Shown: piece by piece, positions 9,086-18,780 of the stretch | Numbering within the stretch: the first letter of the stretch is position 1 | Layout: each line of letters begins with the position of its first letter | NCBI RefSeq assembly: GCF_047123815.1 | Contig: NZ_CP138920.1 | Coordinates: 1,116,001-1,180,000, forward strand | Origin: Maricaulis sp017643475 | Lineage (GTDB): Bacteria; Pseudomonadota; Alphaproteobacteria; Caulobacterales; Maricaulaceae | Direction: 5' to 3' | DNA length: 64,000 bases | Position numbers and translations under genes: made by a program | Notes under the pieces: model-generated | Database searches by the model: none | What the model saw: the letters and a program-made list of their open reading frames with translations, nothing else | Told to the model about the DNA's origin: nothing

Positions 9086-10144
9086 ATGAATCGCTCTCAC
9101 CTGACCGCAATCAGCATCCTTGTCTTCGTCGTTCTCGTCTTCACGATCGGCACGCTCGCCTCGAGTGACGAGACAGCACCTGAAGCCAGCTCCAGTTCCG
9201 AGCCCGAGCTGTTCGAAGTCGTCGTCCGCCGCGTCACCGCCCAGCCGCGCCCGGCTGTGCTTGGCCTTCGGGGACGCACCGAGGCTTTCCGCGAGGTACT
9301 TGTCCGCGCCGAAACCGGTGGCCGCGTTGTCGAGACGCCGGCGATCGAGGGCGAGCTGATCGCCGAGGGCGATATCATGTGTCGCCTGGACGTCGATGCG
9401 CGTGAAGCCGCGCTGGACCAGGCCCGGGCAGATCTGCGGTCACGCCAGCTGGAATATGATGCCGCGGTCGAACTCTCCAATCGCGGTCACCGCTCGGCCA
9501 ACCAGGTCGCAGCCATGGCCGCCGCCCGGGATGCCGCCCTCGCCCAGCTGGAAGCCGCCCGCCAGGAGATGGACAACATCCTGCTGCGCGCACCGTTTGA
9601 CGGCTTTTTCGATGGTCGCACCGCAGAGATCGGTGACTATCTGCGCCCGGGCGATGCCTGCGGCGCCGTGGTCCAGCTGGACCCGATCCTTGTCGTCGCC
9701 GAAGTCGCCGAACGTGACGTCGCCGGTCTGAGCATCGGCATGCCGGCCCGGGCTGAACTGGTTACCGGCGAGACGATCGAGGCGCAGGTCCGGTTTGTCG
9801 AGCGCCGCGCCGACCCCGCCACCCGCACCTTCCGTGTCGAGGTCGAGGCACCGAACCCGGACGGCCTGCTGCGCTCGGGCGTGACCGCCGACATCAACAT
9901 ACCGCTGCAGGCCCAGCCCGCGCATCGTGTTCCAACCACCATCCTCGCGCTCAATTCCGAGGGCGAGCTGGGTGTCCGTATCGTCGAGGGTGATGATGTG
10001 GTGCGTTTCGTCCCCGTCGCCCTGCTCAGCGATGACGGCGAGGAAGTCTGGGTTGCCGGATTGCCCGAGCCAGCCAATGTCATTGTTCTCGGACAGGAAT
10101 TTGTCGCCGAAGGCACCCGCGTGCGCTCGCGTCGCGAAAACTAG
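9086..10144 (+). CDS. RND efflux periplasmic adaptor (membrane fusion protein)
   Basis: Adaptor of 352 aa linking an inner-membrane RND pump to an outer-membrane channel. The N-terminus MNRSHLTAISILVFVVLVFTI is a signal anchor. Next come a lipoyl half-motif (about 50-90), a short helical hairpin (ALDQARADLRSRQLEYDAAVELSNRGHRS region, about 110-165), a second lipoyl half (LLRAPFDGFFDG) and a beta-barrel domain (VVAEVAERDVAGLSIG onward). An in-frame ATG at 9020 would add 22 residues before the anchor; 9086 gives a proper membrane start. The pump gene follows 12 bp downstream. Confidence 0.88.
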   Translation: MNRSHLTAISILVFVVLVFTIGTLASSDETAPEASSSSEPELFEVVVRRVTAQPRPAVLGLRGRTEAFREVLVRAETGGRVVETPAIEGELIAEGDIMCRLDVDAREAALDQARADLRSRQLEYDAAVELSNRGHRSANQVAAMAAARDAALAQLEAARQEMDNILLRAPFDGFFDGRTAEIGDYLRPGDACGAVVQLDPILVVAEVAERDVAGLSIGMPARAELVTGETIEAQVRFVERRADPATRTFRVEVEAPNPDGLLRSGVTADINIPLQAQPAHRVPTTILALNSEGELGVRIVEGDDVVRFVPVALLSDDGEEVWVAGLPEPANVIVLGQEFVAEGTRVRSRREN

Positions 10145-10156
10145 GGGAAGTTGACC

Positions 10157-13100
10157 ATGACAGGCATAGTCGATTTTGCCATCAACCGGTCCAGGATGAT
10201 CCTGGCCATTTTCGTGTGCGCCCTGCTCGCCGGCCTCCTGTCTTTCCTGACCCTGCCCCGCGAAGCGGACCCGGACATTCCCTTTCCGTTTGTGATCATC
10301 ACCGTGCCGCTGGCCGGAATCTCTCCGGAGGACGCCGAACGCCTCATCGTGCGCCCGACCGAGACGGAACTGCGCGCGCTCGATGACATGGAAGAACTCG
10401 ACAGTGTCGGCACCCTCGGCGCCGGCGTGCTGGTCGCCGAATTCTCTGTACCATTTGATTCCGACCAGGCCGTGCTCGATGTGCGCGAAGCCGTCGACAT
10501 GGCGCGCCGGGAATATCCGGAAGAAGCGCGTGAACCGGTCATCCAGGAGTTCAACTCCGCCCTTGCCCCGACCATCGCGGTCCAGGTCTATGGCGAAGCG
10601 CCGGAACGCACGATCTATCGTATCGCCCGCGATCTCGAGGAAGAGCTGGAAACCCTGCCGGAAATCCTGCAGGTCGACATCCAGGGCATTCGCGATGAAT
10701 TGCTGGAGATCGTGGTGGATCCGGCCCTGCTGGAAACCTATGGCGTCACCTATGGGCAGTTATTCAATGCCGTTCAGTCCAACAACCAGCTCATTGCTGC
10801 GGGGTCCCTGGACAGTGGTGATGCGCGTTTCCAGGTCAAGGTTCCCGGCCTGTTCGAGACGGCCGAGGATGCGCTCAATCTGCCGCTGACCAGCTCTGGC
10901 GATGCAGTGGTCACACTGCAGGACGTCGCCACCGTGCGGCGGACCTTCAAGGATGCCGACAGTTTCTCCCGTTACAACGGCCAGACCGCCTTCACACTCC
11001 AGGTCGTGCGCCGTTCCGGCGAAAACATCATGGATACGTCCACGCGTGTGCGCGAACTGACCTCCCAGATCGCCGAGACCTGGCCGTCGACCGTGCGGTA
11101 TGATTTCAGCCTGGACCTGTCGACCTATGTTCGTGACAGCCTGAACTCTCTGACCAGCTCGATCATGCTGGCCATTCTCCTGGTTCTCATCGTGGTCGTC
11201 GCCGCGCTGGGCCTGCGCTCCGCCCTGCTGGTCGGTCTCGCCATCCCCTCCAGCTTCCTTTTCTCTTTCCTGCTGCTGGATATCTACGGGCTGACCATCA
11301 ACATGATGGTGATGTTCGCCATGGTCCTGGCCGTGGGCCTGCTGGTCGATGGCGCCATTGTCGTGGTGGAGTATGCCGACCGGAAACTGGCCGAGGGCGA
11401 GACCCGGATCGAAGCCTATCGCCAGGCCGGCAAGCGCATGTTCTGGCCGATCATCTCCTCCACAGCGACCACACTGGCGGCTTTCCTGCCCTTCCTGTTC
11501 TGGGATTCCATTCCTGGCCAGTTCATGGCCTTCCTGCCTCTGACCCTGATATTCGTCCTGTCTGCCGCACTGGTGATGGCACTGATATTCCTGCCTACGC
11601 TCGGCTCTGTGCTGGGCAAGAAGGGTGGCGAAGCTGACAAGGACAGCGCGCTGGCGCACCTCAATGCCCAGGAGGGTGGACAGCCAACCGAACTACCCGG
11701 CTTCACCGGCCTCTATGCCCGCATGATCTCTGCGCTGGCACGGCGCCCGGGCATGGTTGCCCTTGGCACAATGGTGGTGGTCTTCAGTGTAATGTTCGCG
11801 TTCATCGCACAATCCGGCGGGGCCTTCGGCGGCCCCAAGCGCACCGAATTCTTTATCGATGCCGAGCCGGAACAGGTCTATGTCTTTGTTCGCGCCCGCG
11901 GCAATCTCTCACCGGAAGAGCAATACCAGCTGGCGCTACAGGCAGAGCGACGCATTGATGGCATTGAAGGCATCAAGGGTTATTACACCGTCGCCGGCGC
12001 CCCTCCGGGCGCTTCGCCCTTCGATGGCACGGGAGGCGCGCCCGCCGATACGATCGCGCGCATATTTGTCGAATTCCATCCCTTCGGCCAACGTCCGAAT
12101 GGCCGCCTGATCGAAGCCAATATCCGCGAGGCCCTTGTCGGCCTGCCCGGCGTGATCGTCGAGGTCCGACGCTTCCAGCAAGGCCCTCCCGTGGGCAAGG
12201 ACGTCCAGGTTCAATTGCGCTCAGACGATGCTGCAGCCCTGGTCGCCGCGACCCGTCTGGTACGCGGCTATATCGACCAGTTCGAAGGTCTCACTGATAT
12301 CGAGGACACCTTGCCCTTGCCGGGTGTTGAATGGCGCCTGGATGTGGACCGCGAGGAAGCCGGTCGCTTCGGTGCGGACGTGGCCCAGGTCGGTGCGGCC
12401 GTCCAGCTGGTCACCTCGGGCACGCTGGTTGGTCGTTATCGTCCTGATGATGCGGACGAGGAAGTCGATATCCGCGTGCGTTTCCCGGCTGATGACCGAG
12501 ATATCAGCCGTCTGGACGATCTGCGTGTGAATACGGTCGCCGGCGCGGTTCCAATATCAAACTTCGTCACTCGCGAAGCGAGGCCGCGGGTCGACAGCAT
12601 CAGCCGCCGCGATGGCCAGCGTTATTTCGTCGTGCGCGCCAACGCCGCCGAGGGCTATGCAGGCAACCTGCTGCTCGCCGATGTCCAGGACTGGGTGAAT
12701 GCCCGTGTCGCCGACGGCACCATCCCGTCCCAGGTCGAAGTCAGCTATCTCGGTGCGGATGAGGAAAACGCCGAAGCCGGTGCCTTCTTTGCCGGCGCCA
12801 TGATGGCCTCACTGTTCATGATGGCTGTGATCCTGCTCTGGCAGTTCAACAATTTCTGGCATGTCGTACTGACACTCCAGGCAGTCGTGCTCTCCGTGGT
12901 CGGCGTCTTCCTGGGGGTCTTCCTGACCTTCCCCTACATCTCCGTCCTTTTCCTGGGCACGGGCATCGTGACGCTGGCCGGAATTGTCGTGAACAATAAT
13001 ATCGTCCTGATCGACACGTTCCAGCGCCTGCGCGGTCTGGGCATGAGTGTCGACGAAGCCATCGTCCGCACGGCAGCCCAGCGTTTGCGCCCGGTCATGC

Positions 13101-13399
13101 TGACGACGATCACGACGATTTTCGGCCTGCTGCCAATGGTGTTCCAGATCAATGCCGACTTCGCCCACGCCCGCCTGCTCGTGGGTGGGCCGGCCAGTGA
13201 ATGGTGGGTCCAGCTGTCCTCGGCCGTTGTCTGGGGCCTGGGTTTCTCGACCCTGCTGACCCTGGTGCTGACGCCGGTGATGCTGGGTGTTCCCTCTCGC
13301 CTGGGTAACTTCCGACGCAAGCTCATCAGCACTTTGATGGCCAGGCTTCGCCGCCATTTTCCCGGCTTGATCCAGCCCAAACAGCAATCTGCCGAATAG
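10157..13399 (+). CDS. RND efflux transporter permease (AcrB/HAE1-like)
   Basis: Inner-membrane proton-driven exporter of 1080 aa with the duplicated RND layout: TM1 at the start, a large periplasmic loop, a TM cluster near 330-480, a second loop, and a TM cluster near 860-1050. RBS GGGGAAG precedes ATG 10157; a TTG at 10151 overlaps that RBS. In TM4 the usual AcrB Asp-Asp pair reads VDGAIVVVEYADR (D398, G399). In TM10 the usual Lys is Asn (N946 in GIVVNNNIVLID), so the proton relay differs from AcrB. No TolC-type gene is nearby. The substrate is not predictable. Confidence 0.92.
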   Translation: MTGIVDFAINRSRMILAIFVCALLAGLLSFLTLPREADPDIPFPFVIITVPLAGISPEDAERLIVRPTETELRALDDMEELDSVGTLGAGVLVAEFSVPFDSDQAVLDVREAVDMARREYPEEAREPVIQEFNSALAPTIAVQVYGEAPERTIYRIARDLEEELETLPEILQVDIQGIRDELLEIVVDPALLETYGVTYGQLFNAVQSNNQLIAAGSLDSGDARFQVKVPGLFETAEDALNLPLTSSGDAVVTLQDVATVRRTFKDADSFSRYNGQTAFTLQVVRRSGENIMDTSTRVRELTSQIAETWPSTVRYDFSLDLSTYVRDSLNSLTSSIMLAILLVLIVVVAALGLRSALLVGLAIPSSFLFSFLLLDIYGLTINMMVMFAMVLAVGLLVDGAIVVVEYADRKLAEGETRIEAYRQAGKRMFWPIISSTATTLAAFLPFLFWDSIPGQFMAFLPLTLIFVLSAALVMALIFLPTLGSVLGKKGGEADKDSALAHLNAQEGGQPTELPGFTGLYARMISALARRPGMVALGTMVVVFSVMFAFIAQSGGAFGGPKRTEFFIDAEPEQVYVFVRARGNLSPEEQYQLALQAERRIDGIEGIKGYYTVAGAPPGASPFDGTGGAPADTIARIFVEFHPFGQRPNGRLIEANIREALVGLPGVIVEVRRFQQGPPVGKDVQVQLRSDDAAALVAATRLVRGYIDQFEGLTDIEDTLPLPGVEWRLDVDREEAGRFGADVAQVGAAVQLVTSGTLVGRYRPDDADEEVDIRVRFPADDRDISRLDDLRVNTVAGAVPISNFVTREARPRVDSISRRDGQRYFVVRANAAEGYAGNLLLADVQDWVNARVADGTIPSQVEVSYLGADEENAEAGAFFAGAMMASLFMMAVILLWQFNNFWHVVLTLQAVVLSVVGVFLGVFLTFPYISVLFLGTGIVTLAGIVVNNNIVLIDTFQRLRGLGMSVDEAIVRTAAQRLRPVMLTTITTIFGLLPMVFQINADFAHARLLVGGPASEWWVQLSSAVVWGLGFSTLLTLVLTPVMLGVPSRLGNFRRKLISTLMARLRRHFPGLIQPKQQSAE

Positions 13400-13408
13400 G
13401 AAAATCTG

Positions 13409-13825
13409 ATGAGCCATGTCGACCCCACCCGCGAGGCCTTCCAGATCTTCAAGGATCTGGACCGGTCCTCTCCGATCCAGATGCTCAATCTGATCCGCCT
13501 GCGCGACAGGGCTATCTACCCCGACGGCCGCGAGGCGACGGGCAAAGAGGCCTATGCAAACTACGGAAAGTTCTCGGGGCCGATCTTCCAGCGTGTCGGC
13601 GGCACGATCCTGTGGCGCGGCGAGCCTCAGGTGACGCTGATTGGCCCGGCCGACGAGGCCTGGGATATTTCCTTCATCGCGGCCTATCCAACGGCAGGTG
13701 CCTTCCTGGAGATGGTCACCGACCCGGTCTATCAGAGCAACGCCGTGCCTCACCGCCAGGCCGCAGTCCTCGACAGCCGCCTTGTTCGTCACCACGTGCT
13801 GGATGGCTCCAACGTTTTCGGCTAG
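13409..13825 (+). CDS. DUF1330 family protein
   Basis: Small cytosolic alpha/beta protein of 138 aa starting MSHVDPTREAF, with the DUF1330 pattern PIQMLNLIRLRDRA then GKEAYANYGKFSGPIFQRVGG, and WDISFIAAYPTAGAFLEMVTDPVYQ near the C-terminus. The fold is ferredoxin-like (dimeric alpha-beta barrel); the biochemical function is unknown. It starts 9 bp after the RND pump with AGGAAAATCTG before the ATG, so it is likely co-transcribed. Its TAG stop overlaps the stop of the convergent gene in the sequence CTAG. Confidence 0.8.
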   Translation: MSHVDPTREAFQIFKDLDRSSPIQMLNLIRLRDRAIYPDGREATGKEAYANYGKFSGPIFQRVGGTILWRGEPQVTLIGPADEAWDISFIAAYPTAGAFLEMVTDPVYQSNAVPHRQAAVLDSRLVRHHVLDGSNVFG

Positions 13826-14916
13826 TCGCGATAAACGCGGATCAACTGGCCGTTATCGCTGTCGGTGATGGCCAAAAGGCTGCCGTCAGCGGCCAGACGC
13901 ACATCACGGAAACGCGCCTCGAACTCGCTGAGCAGGACCGCCTGGTCGACCACCTGCCCGTCTTCGAGGTCAACCCAGCGGATATGGCCGCTCGCGATCG
14001 GTGCCTCGCCTGGGATAAGCGCGGCAACAAACAGATCCCCCTGCCATTCCGGGAACATGTCTCCGCTATAGAACGCCATGCCTGCCGGAGCGATGGACGG
14101 CGTCCAGTGCACCAGCGGCTCGGTCATGCCGGGATAGGTCTCGAACGGCGTGACCAGCGCACCCGTATAGTCGATGCCATAGGAGGTAATCGGCCAGCCG
14201 TAATTGCTGCCCTCGACCAGGAGATTGATCTCGTCGCCGCCTTGCGGTCCGTGTTCATGTGCATAGACCGCACCGCTAACCGGATCGACGACAACGGCCT
14301 GGGGGTTACGATGGCCGATGGTGAATATGCCGGGAGCTGCTTCATCAAACGGTGAGGCCAAGGCCTGACCATCCGCGTCAAGGTGTACAAATGATCCGTA
14401 GTGATTTCCGACCACCTGCGCCTGTTCGCGCAGGTCGAACCCATCCCCCAAGCCAAGCAGGATCGAACCGTCATTGAGGAAGACGAGGCGCGCGCCATAA
14501 TGCACATCAGTGGTCCGGGGCGTGGATGTGAAGAGGGTTTCCAGGTCAAGCAATTGCCCGCCCTCGAACCGCGCCCGCCCGAGCGCCAGCACATTCTGGC
14601 GCGGCTGTCCGTCGGACCAGGTCAGATAGACCAGCCGGTTCTCGGCAAATCCGGGATGTGCCACGATGTCCAGCAATCCACCTTGTCCACCATAAAGCAC
14701 ATCCGGCACACCACCGACTGGCTCGGCCTGCAGGCTGCCGTCTCGATACCAGCGCAACTGACCAGTCTTCTCGGTGATCAGGATATCGCCATCAGGCAAC
14801 TCAGCGACCGCCCAGGGATAGTCCAGCCCCTCGGCCAGCACTTCGGTCTGGAAATCCGGCTCGGCCGGGCTGGTGGCCTGCAGGGTCGCGGCCAGAAAAA
14901 CACTTGTGAAGATCAT
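13822..14916 (-). CDS. PQQ-type soluble sugar dehydrogenase-like protein (GSDH/YliI family), exported
   Basis: Six-bladed beta-propeller protein of 364 aa with a short N-terminal signal sequence (MIFTSVFLAATLQATS). Family motifs seen are LDYPWAVAELPDGDILITEKTGQLR, GGLLDIVAHPGFAENRLVYLTWS, TIGHRNPQAVVVDPVSGAVYAHEHGPQGGDEINLL and GMAFYSGDMFPEWQGDLFVAAL. These match the E. coli YliI aldose-dehydrogenase group. It would act in the periplasm with PQQ; the sugar is unknown. RBS GAGGGA precedes the ATG. It lies 30 bp downstream of the hybrid kinase gene on the same strand. Confidence 0.85.
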   Translation of the reverse strand: MIFTSVFLAATLQATSPAEPDFQTEVLAEGLDYPWAVAELPDGDILITEKTGQLRWYRDGSLQAEPVGGVPDVLYGGQGGLLDIVAHPGFAENRLVYLTWSDGQPRQNVLALGRARFEGGQLLDLETLFTSTPRTTDVHYGARLVFLNDGSILLGLGDGFDLREQAQVVGNHYGSFVHLDADGQALASPFDEAAPGIFTIGHRNPQAVVVDPVSGAVYAHEHGPQGGDEINLLVEGSNYGWPITSYGIDYTGALVTPFETYPGMTEPLVHWTPSIAPAGMAFYSGDMFPEWQGDLFVAALIPGEAPIASGHIRWVDLEDGQVVDQAVLLSEFEARFRDVRLAADGSLLAITDSDNGQLIRVYRD

Positions 14917-14946
14917 CGTCCCTCACACCAAATCTCAGGCAAGAGA

Positions 14947-16695
14947 CTAGCCGGATTTGCGGAGCTGGGAAGTGGTCTCTCGCAATTCCAGAACTTCAAA
15001 GATGGTCGCGATCATTTGTTCGCGCTCCACCGGCTTGGCAATCAGCCCGTCCATCTGGATCTGGGCCAGGCGAAGATCATTGAGCGACATCACATCTGCC
15101 GTCATGGCCAGGATCGGGATATCGACATGCCGGCCCGAGCTCGCGCGAATGCGCGCCGTCGCCTGTTCGCCATCCAGAACCGGCATGTGCATGTCCATCA
15201 GTACCAGGTCGAAACGATCACCGGATTCCAGGATCTCGACCGCCTCGGCACCATTTTCCGCCTCGACAATCTCCATGCCGACCGTCGCCAGCAGATGGCG
15301 CGCAACAATGCGATTGGTAGCGACATCATCGACCAGAAGGATACGCAAATCTTCCGCGTGCTGATCCACTACATCCGGCCGGCCGGATGTGGGAGCCTCT
15401 TCAACGGCACTCGCCTCCAATCCCACCTCGAAGGTGAGGTAGAACTTTGAGCCTTCGCCCTCCCGGCTCTCAACGCGGATATCACCGCCCATCATATTGG
15501 CCAGAGTGCGCGAGATGGTCAGGCCCAACCCAGTGCCGCCAAACCGCCGTGTGGTATCGGCCTCGCCCTGTTCAAACGGTGTGAACAGGCGTGCCTCTAT
15601 CTCCTCGGACATGCCGATCCCGGTATCGCAGACACTGATCTCGATCGTGCAACGATCATGACCCTTACGGACCGGCATCCGTGCCTGCAAGCTGACGGAG
15701 CCTTCGCTGGTGAATTTGAGCGCGTTGGACATCAGATTGTTGAGACACTGGCGCACACGCACAGGATCAAATTCCAGCTCGTTTGGAATGACCGGATCAA
15801 TATCTAGAACGAAATCGAGTTTCTTTTCGCGCAGGCTCGGCTTCCACAGGCGCGCAACACTGTGCAGGGCCGCAGGCAGGTCGGCCTCGACCGGCGCAAT
15901 ATCCAGCTTGCCAGCCTCGATCTTGGTCAGGTCCAGAACATCATTGAGGATGGTGTTCAGCATGCGTCCACTGTCCAGCATGGTCGCGACCATTTCCCGG
16001 GACTCATTATCCAGCGGACGATCCTGAACCGCCTGGGCCATGCCCAGAATGCCATTCAGCGGCGTCCGGATCTCATGGCTCATATTGGCGAGGAAATTGG
16101 ACTTCTGCTCGCTAGATTTCTGCAATTCCTCGAGCAATCGCGAATGCTCACGTAGATAACGCGTGGTCACCCAATGCGCCGCGAAAATCGCAAAGGTGAA
16201 CAGGAACACCTTGCCATACAGCTGGGACGCCGGAACGGCGAGCTCAGCAGCCGAAGGGAAATAGAGCAGCTTGAAGACCAGAGCCGCTGCATACAGCACC
16301 AGCACCGCCGTTGCTGCCAATACGCCTCTGGCACCCAGATAGATACCAGCCGCGACCTGGACTATGATGAGGACTGGAAGCCCTGAATTCTGAACGCCGT
16401 TCGACGCTAGCGAGGAATAGATAAACAGCCCAAGCGCCAGACTGATCACGTACAGGGCATGCCAGTTTCTGAGGTGCTTCCACCGGCGCATGAGCGGGCT
16501 GACGGCGAGGCCGGACAGAAGGAAAAAATTGAGCGCCAACTCGATTTGCCCAAGATAGCCGGACAAACTCATATATGCGGTGACACAGGCTCCAAGCAGC
16601 GCCACAAGCGGCCCCGCCGCAGCCCGGGAGCGATGTCCGGCCTGCGCTCGGGCACGACTCGCCCTTGCGCTATCTGTTGTGCGCTGTGACGCCAA
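14947..16695 (-). CDS. Membrane-bound hybrid histidine kinase with C-terminal receiver
   Basis: Sensor kinase of about 582 aa. A basic N-terminus is followed by about six TM helices (roughly 28-185). A short coil leads to the HisKA box NMSHEIRTPLNGILG (about 207-220), then come HATPase motifs LNNLMSNALKFT, DTGIGM and GGTGLGLTISR. A receiver domain lies at about 450-570 with ILLVDD and phospho-acceptor LMDMHMPVLDGE. No separate periplasmic sensor domain is visible. The start is uncertain: a TTG at 16695 keeps the first TM, while the first internal ATG would remove it. No cognate output regulator is adjacent. Confidence 0.88.
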   Translation of the reverse strand: MASQRTTDSARASRARAQAGHRSRAAAGPLVALLGACVTAYMSLSGYLGQIELALNFFLLSGLAVSPLMRRWKHLRNWHALYVISLALGLFIYSSLASNGVQNSGLPVLIIVQVAAGIYLGARGVLAATAVLVLYAAALVFKLLYFPSAAELAVPASQLYGKVFLFTFAIFAAHWVTTRYLREHSRLLEELQKSSEQKSNFLANMSHEIRTPLNGILGMAQAVQDRPLDNESREMVATMLDSGRMLNTILNDVLDLTKIEAGKLDIAPVEADLPAALHSVARLWKPSLREKKLDFVLDIDPVIPNELEFDPVRVRQCLNNLMSNALKFTSEGSVSLQARMPVRKGHDRCTIEISVCDTGIGMSEEIEARLFTPFEQGEADTTRRFGGTGLGLTISRTLANMMGGDIRVESREGEGSKFYLTFEVGLEASAVEEAPTSGRPDVVDQHAEDLRILLVDDVATNRIVARHLLATVGMEIVEAENGAEAVEILESGDRFDLVLMDMHMPVLDGEQATARIRASSGRHVDIPILAMTADVMSLNDLRLAQIQMDGLIAKPVEREQMIATIFEVLELRETTSQLRKSG

Positions 16696-16835
16696 ATGTC
16701 TTCCCCGAGAAACCCTTTCTCAGTCTTCACCTAGCATTCAATCAGTTAAAATTACGCGTATGGGCGACGATTTTCCGGTTTCGGCTTGACGATCCGGCCA
16801 GGCTTTGGCTTCGTTGCCGTCGTGAAGGGGGAAAG

Positions 16836-17300
16836 ATGACACGTTTGATCCTGTCCTATCTGGCCGCACTGATTGCTGGTGCCGTCATTGTCAGCATCGC
16901 CAATACACACATTGTGCTGGAAGGCCTGGTGGGTGTCGGCGCGAACATCCCCACCCATGTCCGTATCGATGCGATCAGCCGGGACCTGGTCGGTTTCGGA
17001 CCGACCCTGATGGCTCTCCTGGCCATCGGTTTTGCCATCGCTTTCCCGGTCGCCGGCCTGATTGCGCGCTGGCTGGGCGAAAGCTGGCGGCGCATTGGTT
17101 ATGCACTGGCGGGCGCCACGGCGGTGTTCACGCTGATCAATGCCATCACGGTTTACTATACCACCGTGCTGGGCTCGACGATCACGCCGGTGGCCTCTGG
17201 CCGCGATGTTACGGGATTGCTTGTACTTTCCATTGGTGGTGCTGCAGCAGGCCTGCTGTTTGCCCTCCTGAAACCGGCCCGACATCTCCAGCACGGTTAG
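16836..17300 (+). CDS. Small four-helix membrane protein, unrecognised
   Basis: Protein of 154 aa. ATG 16836 has the strong upstream GGGGGAAAG; longer in-frame starts back to 16665 would add unconvincing basic sequence. Four hydrophobic segments are visible: LILSYLAALIAGAVIVSIA, LMALLAIGFAIAFPVAGLIA, IGYALAGATAVFTLINAIT and LLVLSIGGAAAGLLFALL. I do not recognise the family. It is divergent from the hybrid kinase gene and precedes paralog A by 109 bp. Confidence 0.65.
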   Translation: MTRLILSYLAALIAGAVIVSIANTHIVLEGLVGVGANIPTHVRIDAISRDLVGFGPTLMALLAIGFAIAFPVAGLIARWLGESWRRIGYALAGATAVFTLINAITVYYTTVLGSTITPVASGRDVTGLLVLSIGGAAAGLLFALLKPARHLQHG

Positions 17301-17409
17301 CGGCAAGGCTAAAACCCGCGTAAAAACTGTCTCAAATCCCTCCGCGCAGACGCAATCTCCCTTAAGCCGGGACTGCTAGCCTTGGTGGTCACGCAAGTGG
17401 AGGGCGAAC

Positions 17410-18618
17410 ATGAAACTACGTCAGACAGTCCGGTCTGATCTGAGACAGATCGTCAAGGGCGGCGCGACCAGCCGCATCCTGGACCTGCATTCTATCGCCC
17501 AGGCTTTTGGCGACCGACTGGACTATTCCGAGCGCCCGTTTTTCAACCACTCCCGGCTGAACCGCTGTTTTGTCGTCAAGCACACCGTCCGGGCGCATGA
17601 ACGCCCCTATGTTATGTCCAATCAGCCGGTGGTGACCAAGCTGCTCATTCCGCTAGCCCAGGAAGACCTGTCGCTGGGTGGGCATGCTGTGTTTGTCGAG
17701 GAGGTCGGCTTTGCCAACAAGATCCGCGCCGAGTTCGACTGTCCCGATGACCCACACCTGATTGACCTGGACATTCTGCGCCTGCGTGAACTGGCCGCCC
17801 TGCCCTCCTTTGACCCGTTCCTGCTCAGCGAGCGTTATCGCAACCACACGCGGCCGGTATCCGATCTTTATTTCAACATCTCCGAAGCCGAGAGCCAGCG
17901 CATGGAGGAGGCCGTCGCGAGTGAGGTGGTTTCGGTGATCTCGCTCGCCTTTGGCTCGGAGAAATCCGATCGCGATGATGCCCGCGCCGCCAACTTCGCC
18001 CGCCAGCTGCTGGCCAATCGCGATGATGGCCGCCTGGACGCACTGCGCAGCTCGCTGGGCATGACCGCAATGGAGTTCAAGACCGGTGTCTTCGGCTGGA
18101 AGGGCATCCTGTATTATCGCTGGTGCATGTCGCAGACCTTGCACGCGCTCAAATCCTTCCTCTACGAGCTGAAGGAGGTGGCAATCGTCGGCGCCACGCC
18201 GCATGAACAGACCGAACTGGATCATCTGCGTCGCAAGATCATGACCGAAACCCGGGCCCGCTGGTGCAGTCTGGCCAGCGTGATGCAGGAGTATGAAGAC
18301 GTTTTTGCGCGTTTCTGTAACGGGCAGGACGCCGGTGGCTTCCGTTCCTTCCTCCTGCGCGCGCCGAGCCTTTTTTATGATATCGGCAGCGATCTCTCGG
18401 TCGTCAGCCATATCCCGGGCTATTGGCGCTTCTGGGCCAGTCAGAACCAGAAGGGTTTCCTGCACGCCCGTGAAGCCATGCCGCTTTTCGCCAGTTTCAT
18501 GGCCAGTGTGACCCGCGATATCGAGCTGGGAGAGCCAGGCGAAATCGTTCACCGCTCTTCCTCCAACATACCCCGCCCCGAGGTTTTTGTGCCACCGCAA
18601 CCCGACAAGGCCGCCTGA
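17410..18618 (+). CDS. Unrecognised conserved protein, paralog A of a local pair
   Basis: Protein of 402 aa, predicted soluble, with no signal peptide or TM segment. It is clearly homologous along its whole length to the gene at 21886-23049. Shared blocks include RILDL-SI, KHTVR-HERPY, PVVTK, GGH--FVEE-GF, LPSFDPFLLS-R, PV-DLYF-IS, FGWKGILYYRW, ETR-RW-SL--VM-EYE and DLS-VSH---YW--W. It has an extra C-terminal tail (EIVHRSSSNIPRPEVFVPP). ATG 17410 follows GGAGGGCG. I cannot assign a function. The invariant FGWKGILYYRW block would be the first place to look for an active or binding site. Confidence 0.75.
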   Translation: MKLRQTVRSDLRQIVKGGATSRILDLHSIAQAFGDRLDYSERPFFNHSRLNRCFVVKHTVRAHERPYVMSNQPVVTKLLIPLAQEDLSLGGHAVFVEEVGFANKIRAEFDCPDDPHLIDLDILRLRELAALPSFDPFLLSERYRNHTRPVSDLYFNISEAESQRMEEAVASEVVSVISLAFGSEKSDRDDARAANFARQLLANRDDGRLDALRSSLGMTAMEFKTGVFGWKGILYYRWCMSQTLHALKSFLYELKEVAIVGATPHEQTELDHLRRKIMTETRARWCSLASVMQEYEDVFARFCNGQDAGGFRSFLLRAPSLFYDIGSDLSVVSHIPGYWRFWASQNQKGFLHAREAMPLFASFMASVTRDIELGEPGEIVHRSSSNIPRPEVFVPPQPDKAA

Positions 18619-18780
18619 AATCCCGGCAGGAGCGACAGAAGAGCCGCTGGCGCCACACAAGGAGCCATTTACGAAACGCCACCTCCCCGACACCGCGGCG
18701 CTCCCCTATCCCCGAACTCGTGACGAGCCAGACCAGCCCTCCGCTGGCAGGCGATTAGACAACGAGTTTGAGGTAACACA

